From Fennellomyces sp. T-0311 (Eukaryota > Mucoromycota > Mucoromycetes > Mucorales > Lichtheimiaceae), in contig JALLLT010000049.1 in NCBI GenBank assembly GCA_025266875.1, forward strand, positions 186,001-250,000: a DNA stretch of 64,000 bases. The letters are read 5' to 3'. Numbering within the stretch: the stretch's first letter is position 1; each line of letters opens with the position of its first letter. The notes beneath the pieces are model-generated. The model was given only the letters and a program-made list of their open reading frames with translations. It was not told the DNA's origin and made no database searches. Below, one piece after another: positions 1 to 10,729 of this stretch. A program made the position numbers and the translations under genes.

Positions 1-1775
1 AAGCGCTGCTTCCGAACTATTCCTGCGCCGTAATGCTTTAGTGTGCGGGCGAAGCACAGCCCAATGGCCCGGTAGCTGATGCCATCCTCCTGTCTGACAA
101 CAGGATATGCCTTGTAGTGCCGCTTATGGTGCAAGTCGAACGATATGCCCGACAGGATGATGCACTCCGAACATTCTTCCGTAAGCGACAGGCAGATGCT
201 TGACACGTTATACTTTTTGCTGGCCGTGTCTGATGCAGGGATGAGCGACTTGAGCCCAACGATATGCGTCACCTTCACGCCCGTCGCTTCTCGGATAAGC
301 AGATAGTCCCTCGAATCCACCCACAGCGTGCTGGATGGCCCCTTGGTTCCCGGGGCAGCAGTGTCCCCAGAAAAGATAAACTGCTCGGTCGAGAACCGCC
401 CAAACGTGTCTTCCCAGTCGAACTTGTCCACGCGGATCGGTATGCTTTCGCAATACATGTGCATCACACCATCGTGGATCGTATAGTTCGTTGCGCTGCT
501 GACGTTGGATGTCTTGGTGATCGCGAGGGAGACTACCAGCTTTCGAATAAGCTTCTGGATTTGGGTTGAGCTGCTGTCCTTCCTTGTTGGCCAGGGCTCT
601 GTTTGCTGCTTCTTGGTTTTTTTGCTGTTGCCTTCTGGTGCCCTGAAGTAGATGTGCTCTCCTGCCACACCCGTCCACGACGGAAGGTCGTATTTTTGTA
701 TAGTGCTATGGTACTTTTTGGATGCATGCCCAAAGCACAGCATCGAAAGATCGTGTACTGCCAGTTTGCTGTATACACTGATCATCAATGGTGTGATGGG
801 CTCGTTGTAGCTGATATCGATCGGTGAGTCCGCAAATACACTGGGGAATATGTTTTGCACCGCAAACAACTTGTCGTGCTCCTTTGTACTCCTTCGTGCG
901 TGCAAGTGACGCAGTATCATGCTCGCTTCACGGTGCGCTGGTCGCTCACACAAGGTCTTGACGTAGTAAGCTGCTGCTTTTGATGCTGCCGTCTCCACTG
1001 CAAACTGACTCTGATAGAGATGAGGCACCGAATCTGACCACAGATGTGTGTTCTCTCCAACAAACAGTATGCGACTGGAAGCCATGGCTTCTTGGTATGT
1101 CAATGCTCGTGTAGACCACTGTGATTCATGTATTGCCCGAAGACAGCGAGCAATGTTATGATGGCCCACAGGATAGTAGGACGATGCGGTTGCGGTCAAC
1201 GGCAATTTCCGAATCACCTTCATCTCCGGCACCAGAGCAATCGTATAATCTGCGTTGCTATAGTACTGGTGCATCTGCCGCATTTCTCGCTCCTTCTCTT
1301 CTCGTTTGGCTTGCTTGATACATAGTTGATCGTACCAGATGTATTGGATTCCAAAATCCTGGCAGATCTTTTGGATAACCTTTTCGAATTTGACGCTCTC
1401 GACTCGCTCTTTATCCTCGTCTGTCGTGTTGTCGACGTTGTGATAGACGATCTGGTGCTTGCACTTATCATAACGAATATTGTTTTCCTTTCCACGGACT
1501 ACAATGTCGCCGGACCAGTTCCATGAATATGAGAATGCGCAATAGCCTCCAATCGCGTCGGTGCCTGGAACGACAGTCATGTCGGATGTACGCACCAGAC
1601 GAGTTGGACGAAATGAAGACTTTTTCGACAATGTCATAAGATGACGGATTCCAGGTGGCGGTCGCTCGTTGCTTCTTTCCAGTGCTTGTAGCTTAGGTGT
1701 TCGGCGGTTGCCGTATAGCGCTACATCACCATCGGCAAATATCGGATACTGGCTTGTGTCGTATGTAACATACAT
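1..1775 (-). CDS. HET-domain protein A (partial, runs off left edge)
   Basis: A single open frame starts at 1775 and stays open to the first base of the window, giving about 591 residues without a C-terminus. The frame also has an ATG at 1805, but 1775 matches the MYxTY start of the two paralogues at 4578 and 6994. Near residues 78-91 it reads YCAFSYSWNWSGDI, near 142-156 YIWYDQLCIKQ, and later a block resembling the third HET motif (LTYQEAMASSRILFVG). These three blocks correspond to the HET domain (PF06985), known from fungal allorecognition and cell-death proteins. The last part carries a Cys-rich block (TEECSECIILSGISF) shared with the two paralogues. No NACHT, WD40 or other sensor domain is visible in the part present. 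No intron is needed. Function beyond the family is inference; partner and trigger are unknown. Confidence 0.85.
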   Translation of the reverse strand, partial: MYVTYDTSQYPIFADGDVALYGNRRTPKLQALERSNERPPPGIRHLMTLSKKSSFRPTRLVRTSDMTVVPGTDAIGGYCAFSYSWNWSGDIVVRGKENNIRYDKCKHQIVYHNVDNTTDEDKERVESVKFEKVIQKICQDFGIQYIWYDQLCIKQAKREEKEREMRQMHQYYSNADYTIALVPEMKVIRKLPLTATASSYYPVGHHNIARCLRAIHESQWSTRALTYQEAMASSRILFVGENTHLWSDSVPHLYQSQFAVETAASKAAAYYVKTLCERPAHREASMILRHLHARRSTKEHDKLFAVQNIFPSVFADSPIDISYNEPITPLMISVYSKLAVHDLSMLCFGHASKKYHSTIQKYDLPSWTGVAGEHIYFRAPEGNSKKTKKQQTEPWPTRKDSSSTQIQKLIRKLVVSLAITKTSNVSSATNYTIHDGVMHMYCESIPIRVDKFDWEDTFGRFSTEQFIFSGDTAAPGTKGPSSTLWVDSRDYLLIREATGVKVTHIVGLKSLIPASDTASKKYNVSSICLSLTEECSECIILSGISFDLHHKRHYKAYPVVRQEDGISYRAIGLCFARTLKHYGAGIVRKQR

Positions 1776-4577
1776 GCTGTGTGACAAAGGGTTAAAGACT
1801 TGCATGATTATTCCCTGAGATATAATACCTGAACTTATTGTTTGATAGTGTTTCTCACGCTCAAATATTGGTATAGATTGTGTGTTGCGTATGTATAGGA
1901 TAAAGTACTGCGTAAAGGAAGATCAGCGGTATGTTGCAATGATTTTGTTGATGGTGAGTAAAGAGGAGTCCGCTATACGGAGTGGATTGTAAGATATAGA
2001 TAAGGGCCGAAAAGGTTACGAAGCAACGAAAAGAAACGAAGCAGAGTAAAAAAAAAAAGGGTTGGCAGAAACGAAGTTAATGCTTAAATGCTTCCAAAGA
2101 CCAGCCGTGTAACATCAATTACGGTTTTAGGAAAGTCCTGGCCCTCTGCATGGGCCAGTGGACCCGCTCCAACCACGGGGCATGTGCAATCACCATTGAC
2201 AACCATATACCCATATTACTATTGTAGAAAGCAGTTACAAGCTCAGGATCTTTGGTTAGAGTAAACTACAAAAGTATGACAGAACGTACAGATATTTATA
2301 CTATTTTGCTACCAAAAAAAAACCACCTTCTCTTATTGTTATTGACAATTCCTTGCAGAATTAACGATGTGGCGTGATACAAATTGGTTGCTTCATAGTA
2401 CGCATGCACGAGAGGCAACTGATATTGTATTACTTGAGGTATGACCAAATTAGCGATCGTGCTTCATTACAATTTCAAGTCTGGAAGCACTCATGCAGCG
2501 ATCTTTCTAGCATGGCACACGCTGCTATGTATTATAAAGTTTCACATTGACTAATACAGGGTGTTACAATTGATGCTTTATATTGAAAAGCAGGGCATAT
2601 TAATGGCACCCTGGATTATTGCTTTCTCAGCTGTCGTATCTCCTTCTACAATGGGTTCCGAAAGAACCCGTATACTCACCTGGACTTTTTTCCCATTGTC
2701 TTGCTTATTTACATTCTGCTATCGGCAAGAAGCAGCTTAGTGCTTTTACCACGCTCACTTGACCACCTTTGTAGTGCCACCCTCCAGTATCATCCAATTT
2801 GTTTTAGATTAGTCACCGGAAAGCCATACATCTGTGGGTGGAATCTTCGTCATGGAGGATCCTAATCAAGTTACTCTTCTTATTAGCGCTTCACAACAAA
2901 TTATATCAATTTCACTTCTGCTGTAGGAAACGCATATCATCTTTGGGCATCGGATCAAATTGCGATATAAATAGGGTACATGGGCCTTCGCCATTGAACC
3001 GCGGCTCGACAAGAATAGCTGGGGCTGGCTGTACTGATATGTTATCTTTCAGCAAGCTATAAATTGTATCGTTCTTCGAACGGGTAAGACATAATTAGCC
3101 AACCTTATCTACCAGCAGAGTATATACAGATAGTCCCAGCATGACTTCATCTAAGGAACTCTTGTAGTTTACCTAATGATGATATGTTATTCCAAGTTGT
3201 TCGGAATAACTAAACTTTAAAAATTATTAGGAGATCTTCTTTACAATACAGTTTGGCGTATGCTTTATATGAGAGTATTATATCCCATAAATAGCCAATC
3301 TATGTGTTTTCTCTCTTCAGTTATATAATATTATCACATAAGGGGCCTTTTCTAATTTCAGTTTTCTCCTCATGATCTCAGGACAACCTTGTGTCCGTCA
3401 TTGTTTTTCCCTTCTTTTTGCACATACCATAGAAGGGGATGACTCGGCATGATCTATCTTGATAATATATACATGAGTCGTCTGTATTAGACTGCTACAT
3501 ATATATGACAGGCTGGATAATATGGAAACTAGGAGCATCGATATTTGTGGACTTCAGATGAAGCTGGAAACATAGACAATAGTAATGGCAGCATAGCTAA
3601 CAAGCTATCTGTGCTATATCTATGCTATTCGTATGTTATAAAATCCGAAATACTGGATCATCAGCCATAGTCATGGCACAAAAGGTCTGCGTATGTTGTA
3701 CATTAGCGAGCAGTCGCTGAAGAATTATAGAACTGGCTTTTAGCAACTGAACAGTAAGCGTTTGCTGAATCAACACTTCTGCAAGCAATGAGTACATACG
3801 TATTAGTAATTACATGTGGGTTAACGAACGCCTATCATTAATATCCAAATTCTTATAGATTTCCTTGGACGTATATATAGAATCGTGTAAAATTACTGAG
3901 GGATGGAAGGACAATGTGGGAGTAATGGGCCTTCCGGTATATCGCCTTTTTAGTCCCAGCATGGAAATTCGTTTGAGAAATGAAAGTGCGTTCGATACAG
4001 GGAAGTTGGTTCAGAAAGCCATTGGTTGCAAGATCGACGCTCAGACAAATCATGAACAGTTCGAACTTGGGACGTATGAATGGAAGACAGACAGAGGAGT
4101 ACGTACGATCACTAGTGCATAAATACCACAAACGAGTGCGTTAATGCATGTATGTATCCTTTCCGGAAACACTTTGATATCTTTTATATATGACAACGTC
4201 ATCAGATAACTGGATCATTATAGCTTCGGCCCTACATTTATCCTCACTTTCAACAATTATTGCATATTCAAGGGTCACAAAGTTTGCATGATGATAATGG
4301 GAGAGTGCCGTATCACTTTTACGGATTGTTACACTAGCACCTCATTTGGTGAGGTCTAGAAGATTTTTATAGTTTGCAGACAAGTTTCAGGTTTATTAAA
4401 CTCTTTCTCCCTTTGTCAAACTTTACACGATTGTCAATTTTTAGAGAACGAGCAGCGCGTTACTGCATACTGAATAATAACACAGCCTTTTTTCTTAAAA
4501 AAAAAACAAGCAAAAGTAAGCATGCCCGCCCTGCAAAGATTCTGGTTGGTACAATTACTGAAAGCAAGATAATAAGA
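1776..4577. other. Divergent intergenic region between HET genes A and B
   Basis: This 2.8-kb AT-rich stretch separates the leftward and rightward HET genes and presumably holds both promoters. Two overlapping short ORFs on opposite strands lie at about 3853-4131, but neither resembles a known protein and neither shows a splice context. I see no RNA gene or complete transposon. Confidence 0.5.
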
Positions 4578-6113
4578 ATGTATATCACATACGATTGCGC
4601 GCAATACCGAGTGGAGCATGTACGAGGTGATACCTCTGGGCCACATATTCGACCGCCAAGACGGGTCCCCTCATCGCTGAAGAAGCCGAGTTTCATGCCT
4701 ACTTACCTTGCCCGTGCCTCTGATATGAAACGAGTGTCAGGAGTCGATGTTAACGAAGGATACTGTGCTATATCATACTCGTGGAATTGCTCGGGAGAAA
4801 TTATTAAAAGAGCCGATGGCAAAGGGTACGACCGAATCGACGGTTGCTTACACAAGATTTTTCCACCGGATGCGCGCGAACCCCGATATGTCGCGTTCGA
4901 AGACATCATTCAACAAATCTGCAAGGACTTTAACATCAATTACGTTTGGTATGACCAAATATGCATCGACCAAGCCGACAAAAAGCACAAAGAAGAGGAG
5001 ATAAAACAGATGCATCTTGTTTACCGCCACGCACATTGTACGGTCGTGTTGGTCCCTGAATTTGAAGTCCAACACAAACCTCCAAAAGGAATCAGCCGTC
5101 CAAACATCGACGCAATTGGAAATTCAGAATGGTGCAAACGCTCATGGACTCTAGAAGAAGCGTACATGTCGCAGAAACTACTTTTTATCGGTCGTAATAC
5201 ACACATGTGGTCGCAGGCGGTAGCGGATGGTGGAGTATCGGCAACAAAATCAGAACATTTGCTGCATAGTATCTGCAGGACTGCGCCACGCCACTGGAAC
5301 GCCAGTGTAACCTTGTGGCATGCACATGGCAGACGAAGCACCAAAGCGCATGATGAGATATTTGCACTTTTTAACATGTTCCCCGGATTCATGGACAGTA
5401 TTCGTGTCAGCTACGATCAGCCGTTACAGGATTTGATGACTCAGTTCTACGGTCTTTTGGCTTCAAAAGACTTGTCAATTCTGTGCTTTGGTCGGCCTAG
5501 CTTTCCAGATCCCGATCCAGAAGACAACGAAATACAACGGAGTCATTTGTTGTTGCCGTCTTGGACTGGGGTCAGCGGTATGCATATACCTCAGCTTATA
5601 ACGGCTCACAACTTTTCGGCAACGGCCTTTACAGATTATGTTGTCATGGGATCCGCCATCGAAGTGAGAAATTGCACATACTTCAAGGCGACTATCGGAC
5701 AATCCAGTTTAGTGAACGGAGATCCACAGCTGTGGTTCTTTGACTGTCGTGGCTTTTGTATTATACCAGGATCTGGAGCACTAACGTTTATTCCAACAAC
5801 GGATAAGCGCTTTGGCGAGTTTTCCACATTCTATGGATTGGAAGCATCCCACTGGCTTCCAGCAACAAGAAATGGATACAACACGTTAACATCACCGGAG
5901 TGCAGCGGCGGGTTTCTCTCGTTGACTGTAGAGAATTGCACAGAGTGCATCATTCTTTCCGGGATTTCGTTCAACACTGGTGCTTCTCCTACTTTAAAAG
6001 CATTTCCAGTTATACAACGCAGTGAAAACCACTTTAAGTCCATTGGGATGTTTTTTACGCATGATTTACTGTGCATCGACTTTGCGCTTGAAGCAACATT
6101 TACCATACAATAA
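4578..6113 (+). CDS. HET-domain protein B
   Basis: An intronless frame of 511 residues. The frame is open further upstream to 4374, but that extension has no ATG before 4578 and crosses an A-rich tract, and the paralogues also begin MYxTY, so 4578 is preferred. HET motifs are clear: YCAISYSWNCSGE near residues 62-74, NYVWYDQICIDQ near 121-132, and SWTLEEAYMSQKLLFIG near 189-205. A conserved C-terminal block contains CTECIILSGISF followed by a SIG-hydrophobic motif. There is no signal peptide or membrane segment, so the protein is probably cytosolic. It lies tandem to and upstream of paralogue C and divergent from A, suggesting local duplication. A role in self/non-self recognition is inferred from family knowledge only. 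Confidence 0.85.
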   Translation: MYITYDCAQYRVEHVRGDTSGPHIRPPRRVPSSLKKPSFMPTYLARASDMKRVSGVDVNEGYCAISYSWNCSGEIIKRADGKGYDRIDGCLHKIFPPDAREPRYVAFEDIIQQICKDFNINYVWYDQICIDQADKKHKEEEIKQMHLVYRHAHCTVVLVPEFEVQHKPPKGISRPNIDAIGNSEWCKRSWTLEEAYMSQKLLFIGRNTHMWSQAVADGGVSATKSEHLLHSICRTAPRHWNASVTLWHAHGRRSTKAHDEIFALFNMFPGFMDSIRVSYDQPLQDLMTQFYGLLASKDLSILCFGRPSFPDPDPEDNEIQRSHLLLPSWTGVSGMHIPQLITAHNFSATAFTDYVVMGSAIEVRNCTYFKATIGQSSLVNGDPQLWFFDCRGFCIIPGSGALTFIPTTDKRFGEFSTFYGLEASHWLPATRNGYNTLTSPECSGGFLSLTVENCTECIILSGISFNTGASPTLKAFPVIQRSENHFKSIGMFFTHDLLCIDFALEATFTIQ

Positions 6114-6993
6114 AGGCTTTTTTTACTCTTAACTATCCTATAATATACTTGCCTTTATGCGTAGGACAATGGTAGAAAGGCACATATGTCAAAATGGTCT
6201 TGCTGGCGTTTGAACTGTTAAATGCGCTTGATCGATACAAGGTGCTATGCCACCACACCAGCGAGGAGGATGCGATACTACCTGCGGGGAGCGCAGAGCT
6301 TGACAGAATTTAGACGCGTCATCTTTGGTGCGTAAAGGTTGGTTCTTCATAGAAGCATGTCGTGGGTTTACAGAAATATATGGAATAACTCTGTTACTTC
6401 GCCTTGTATTATCACGTATGGCAGATACATTTTTTTTGCATAGTACGTATATTCGAAGAGTATGGACAGATGAGAAATTTACGCCTTTCATTCTATTCTG
6501 ATCTAAAGGGGGCTTTTTGTTTATGTTTCGCACTTTTTCTCGGAATCATAGCATAGGAGCGTAGCCGGAACCAACATTTTGTCTTGCGGTGTCTTCAAGA
6601 CATATCGGTATGTACACCACTGCACTTGCATGGATACAAGACGAGGTAGTCTTCATAATTTAAAAGTGCCAATAAAGTATTTTAGGCTTGTTGCACGACA
6701 GATGCAATAGTGTATTTGGGGCGCTTGATTGTTACACTTGTTTATACAGATGATTCAGTGCGACTCGAAAAGCATTTGTTCAGCTACGTATACTCCTTCA
6801 ACTTCTTCTCACCACTTTCTCACCCATTGTGAAGCGACGCTGAATACCTCTGCTACCACGCACAGAGTCAGTATATATACCCGGATATCATCACCACAGC
6901 ATATTTTGCGAGAAAGACAAACTTCGATGACCCAAAAAGGTGAATAGTATCTGTATCAAACACGACGGTGTATTGATTGGTCCTGTAGATACT
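6114..6993. other. Intergenic region between HET genes B and C
   Basis: An 880-bp stretch with no convincing gene. A 114-codon leftward frame at 6189-6533 has no recognisable domain and is probably chance. The final 150 bp before the ATG presumably contain the promoter of gene C. Confidence 0.5.
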
Positions 6994-8589
6994 ATGTACA
7001 TCACGTATGAAACCCCACAGTGGAGGATTGACCATTTGCGTGGAGAGCTCTCTCGGCCGCTGTACAGCAATCTTCCTCACAGACGATTCATCCCGTTACG
7101 ATCGTCAACCGAACTCAAGCCAAGGTGGCTTGTTCGCGTGTCCGATATGACAATTATTGATGGTTCGGATGTAAAAGAAGAATATTGCGTACTCTCGTAC
7201 GCGAAAAGCCAATCAGGAGATATCGTCAACGATAATAATGGCGGCCACCAAATAACTTCTCATGCGGGAAAAAATGTACTAGTGACACGACATGTCCCAT
7301 TTGAAGGCATCGTCCAACAGATATGCAAGGATTTCAACGTTAGCTATATATGGTACGACCGGATGTGTATGGAGCACTCGGATTCCGAACAAATACTGTC
7401 TGCCTACAGCCATGCTTACTACACGATCGTACTGATACCTGAGCTCAGGGTGGATCAATCTGAATCGAGCTTTCCTGACATTGGGCAGATAGAAGGTTCA
7501 GAGTGGTGGAAGGAGTCGTCGAACATGAAGCAAGCATCCATGTCCAAGAGACTACTTTTCGTTGGCTCAAATGTACATGTGTGGTGGTATACAATTGCAT
7601 TCAGCAATATGTGGGCAATCAAATACGAAACGCTGTTTCTCAATATCTTCAATACCATGGTGAATCCTATACCGGTGCAGAAGGAAGTTCTTCAGCATTT
7701 CCCGGCGATATATAAAAAGTCCAAGGTACTGGTATCCAAAATCAATGCCAGCAAGATCTTGTGGCAAGTGCACGGACACAAAGATCCCCACGAGAGGATG
7801 TTTGCTCTCGCCAACTTGTATCCAGACATCATGGGCAACATCAATCGAAGCCATGATCAGCCATTGGAGGATCTCATAGCATCGCTCTACAAACTTCTTG
7901 GAAGGATGGATGCCTCGATATTATTTTTTGGTCGCCCTGATGCCGATGAAAGTACGAGTACGGTTATTCAGCAAGAATCCAACAACATATTTCCATCGTG
8001 GGCTGGGTTTGATGGTGTCCACGTGCCTCAGTTACCGATGAGCAACAAGTCAATCAGAACATTATTTAATAAGTACAAAATGGATGGAAACCGCATGTAT
8101 GTCACTTCAGTCGGTGTTACTGTCTCCATATCGCCCAGTACTAGTGATGACGGAGAGGATGTATCGACTCTGGATGACATATATGACGATGACGACGAAG
8201 ACCGGTCGAATTCAGTAAAAGTTACGTTATCGAATTCAAACTGTCTGACGTTTGTTTCCATGGCGAACAAAAAACTGTGGAGACTCACCAATCTTTATGG
8301 ATTGCGGGCAACACATTGGCTACCTGTCAGAAAAGAGGCTGAAGCGTGGATCAATACACCCTTGTCGCCAAATTATGTTGGAGGATACCTGTCTTTGACG
8401 GAAGAAAATAGTACGCAATGTATAATTCTTTCGGACATTGGCTTCTATACCGATTCAGCTCATTTGCGGGCCTATCCGGTCGTCAAACAAGAGAAAGGCC
8501 GTTACAGATCCATTGGATTGTGCTTTTCATTTAACTTAAAATTACTACAAACCGATACTACTGAAGCAAAGGAAATAATGATCCAATAA
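6994..8589 (+). CDS. HET-like protein C with degenerate HET signature
   Basis: An intronless frame of 531 residues starting at the MYITYE that aligns with the paralogues; the frame upstream to 6940 has no ATG. The whole protein is collinear with B, but the signature positions have changed. The Trp of the SYSW motif is replaced (YCVLSYAKSQSGD), the second motif reads WYDRMCMEH instead of WYDQICIDQ, and the WTLEE block is lost (ESSNMKQASM). An acidic insert rich in Asp/Glu lies near residues 385-410. The C-terminal module is kept (EENSTQCIILSDIGF). The intact frame argues against a simple pseudogene. It could be a regulator or decoy paralogue, or a gene just starting to decay. Confidence 0.75.
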   Translation: MYITYETPQWRIDHLRGELSRPLYSNLPHRRFIPLRSSTELKPRWLVRVSDMTIIDGSDVKEEYCVLSYAKSQSGDIVNDNNGGHQITSHAGKNVLVTRHVPFEGIVQQICKDFNVSYIWYDRMCMEHSDSEQILSAYSHAYYTIVLIPELRVDQSESSFPDIGQIEGSEWWKESSNMKQASMSKRLLFVGSNVHVWWYTIAFSNMWAIKYETLFLNIFNTMVNPIPVQKEVLQHFPAIYKKSKVLVSKINASKILWQVHGHKDPHERMFALANLYPDIMGNINRSHDQPLEDLIASLYKLLGRMDASILFFGRPDADESTSTVIQQESNNIFPSWAGFDGVHVPQLPMSNKSIRTLFNKYKMDGNRMYVTSVGVTVSISPSTSDDGEDVSTLDDIYDDDDEDRSNSVKVTLSNSNCLTFVSMANKKLWRLTNLYGLRATHWLPVRKEAEAWINTPLSPNYVGGYLSLTEENSTQCIILSDIGFYTDSAHLRAYPVVKQEKGRYRSIGLCFSFNLKLLQTDTTEAKEIMIQ

Positions 8590-9104
8590 AAAACATAGTG
8601 CCAGCTGTAATCTACAACAGTAATTAGTCCTTAAGTTTCGTGTGCATTACTTGTGCATACACACAAACTTTCACGAAAGAGGAGATATTTATCCATATTC
8701 CGTTTCCTACGGTAAGCTTACTTTCTGTCAATACAAAGTTATGTTTGACGCATTGGCGCATTGGGCCCTCATTATCGCTTATGCAGACTTATTATCCATA
8801 AATGCCCCTGACTAATTAGGTAACAGGATGGATGGATTGTCATGGTTACTGTCAACGTTCCTTCGGAAAGGAAATCTTTTTCCCGCCAATCAAATTCAGA
8901 AACGAATTATGCATTGTGTCTTGCGGCTGTCGTTCCTTTTCACAAGTTCTCTCCATTCGGGATCAGCAAGCATCATACACATACACACTGCACACCAGCA
9001 TAAAATAGCACTGTAGCGACCGCCCCTTTTGCCCTGATTCTTGGTAAGGAATTGGAGCAAGATGACACGTGTTGCAGATTATTTATACATTGTTGGGCAG
9101 CACC
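8590..9104. other. Intergenic region between HET gene C and OST4
   Basis: About 510 bp with only short chance frames. The distal part should hold the OST4 promoter; no clear TATA element is visible. Confidence 0.5.
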
Positions 9105-9233
9105 ATGATCACCGACACGCAACTCGCCTTCATCGCCAACACACTCGGTGTGGCCACCATGATCCTGATTGTCGTCTACCACTACGTCGCGGTGAATGGG
9201 GATGGCAAGAGCGGCAAACTCAAGACATCGTAG
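9105..9233 (+). CDS. OST4: OST4: oligosaccharyltransferase subunit 4 (42 aa)
   Basis: A 43-codon frame encodes a 42-residue protein starting [19 protein letters not shown], followed by a hydrophobic stretch ([12 protein letters not shown]) and a short polar tail ending KLKTS. Family knowledge: Ost4 is a roughly 36-40 residue single-pass ER membrane peptide that stabilises the STT3-containing oligosaccharyltransferase complex in N-glycosylation. The start (MI-D-QL), the single transmembrane helix and the YHYVAVN-like luminal/cytosolic boundary all fit the family. No intron is present. The length and near-end-to-end match make this call strong although it is below usual gene-finder cut-offs. 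Confidence 0.92.
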   Translation: MITDTQLAFIANTLGVATMILIVVYHYVAVNGDGKSGKLKTS

Positions 9234-9535
9234 AGAGCCATAAGCAAAAAAGAAAATAAACAGCAAGCATGCGCGTATCCGGGTAGCGTGACATGGCTGC
9301 AAACAGACGGCTCGATGCCAAGCATTTTGAAAAAGCGGGGGAGAGGGGTTGAGTGAGTGGAGGGGGGGGGAGAGTATCCACAAGCATCCAGCTCACTGGG
9401 GGGAGAGGGAACAAGCCTTCTTTTTGGTGCGAATCGGGCATCCTTCATTCTCTTTTCTTTTTTCGCACGTTCCCCCTTTACTCTTATCTTCTTCTTCCCG
9501 CAAACGAATGAGCAGCAGGCGACTGTGGAGCGAGC
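9234..9535. promoter_or_regulatory. Presumed USP-gene promoter with pyrimidine-rich leader
   Basis: About 300 bp between OST4 and the USP gene. It has a G-rich run near 9360-9410 and a long CT-rich tract around 9445-9505 just upstream of the ATG, the kind of pyrimidine tract common near fungal transcription starts. No specific factor site is claimed. Confidence 0.4.
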
Positions 9536-10729
9536 ATGACCTTGTGCGAAAATGAGAGCAGCATCAGCCAACGTCTCGACGACGAGGACGACAGCGTCAA
9601 CGATGATTACGATAAGAACTCCTGCAACGACCACACCATGGTGCCTCTCGATTCGCGATTCTCTCGCCTATCCTTCCAATCCGGAGACTCGAAAAAGTCC
9701 TACCGCCATCGGGTCTCCTTCGACAACACGCTTAATAAATCCTTCCTGTCCTACACGCTGCGAACGGCAAACGAGGGCTACCAGCTAGGTGCAGCGCCGC
9801 GGCTGTTTATGGTCATGCTAGACGACTGCGAGGACATGGCCGGCGCAGCGGGTGTGATCCAGTACGCTATGGTATGAGGCGTACTCCTTTTAGAGCCGGT
9901 TCCTGGTTTTAATTTCACTTTTTCTTTCTGCTCAGAACCTCGTGGATAGTGGAGACGAGGTGGTTGTGATCGGCATGCACCATGGTGGTAATAAAGAAAC
10001 GAATGACAAAATAGCGGGCATTGCAGGCCTTCTCATATGTAAGCTCCTTAGACACCCCCACGCCGAAACTGATGGCAACTCAGCTATTAAACTGTACGCT
10101 CGACGCTCAACAGCACGAGGACAAGGTACATTGTCGCTTCATTCATATATATTAGGGTAAATTCTCCTTTTTGGTGACTTTTAAATCTACAGATCAGCAT
10201 CACCGTGGAGGTGGTTTTCGGCAAGACCGAGCACACGCTGCGCTCAATGGTACGTTCCTGATCATGCTGTGTCACGTTATACTGATGTGGGAGCGGCTTT
10301 TTATGGCTATACAAAGCACAGGTCCAGATGTACGAGCCGACAATATTGATTGTGGGATGCCGGAAAAAGGCACGCAAATCCGTCCTGTTCACGCCAAACA
10401 ACAACGTCATGATCCATCATAGCCTAAAGCAAGCGTCCGTACCCGTTATTTTTGTCCAGCACCCTGTGCAAGAAGAGCAACCAAGTGCACAGCAGCTGCA
10501 GCAGCAGCAGCAGATGCCGCAACAGCAGCAGGAGCGTGGCCATCGGCGGACGCTGACGGCCCTTAGCTCGCCGCTTCCACAGACAATATCAAGTAACGAA
10601 TTTGATGGATCACCTTCTTTATCTTGCAGACTGTCATCAACAACAGGAGGCGACCGTCCTAATAGCCTAATCTCTTCCACAAACCTGGCTTCTCAGCTGA
10701 GACGAAAATTCGGCATGCTGAAAAAATAA
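9536..10729 (+). CDS. Universal stress protein (UspA-domain) family protein
   Basis: Five exons joined in frame: 9536-9871, 9936-9987, 10052-10125, 10193-10249 and 10322-10729, giving 308 residues. All introns are GT-AG and 64-72 nt. The N-terminal 70 residues are Ser/Asp-rich and include RVSFDN, a motif I associate with fungal Usp proteins. The Usp domain follows: a first strand with LFMVMLDDCEDMAG, a VDSGDEVVVIGMH strand, an ISITVEVVFGKTEHTLRSM segment, and a second ridge VQMYEPTILIVGCRKKARKS followed by ASVPVIFVQHP. The usual ATP-loop glycines (GxGxxG) near the second ridge are not obvious. A Gln-rich low-complexity tract (CAG repeats near 10490-10530) and a Ser-rich tail follow. The second intron was chosen because it restores the Usp frame; other intron choices break it. 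Confidence 0.82.

Noticed and set aside
3853..4131. Overlapping ORFs on both strands upstream of HET gene B
   Set aside because: No domain, no splice context and mutual overlap make chance frames more likely.
4374..4577. 68-codon N-terminal extension of HET protein B
   Set aside because: It lacks an ATG, crosses an A-rich tract and is absent from the two paralogues.
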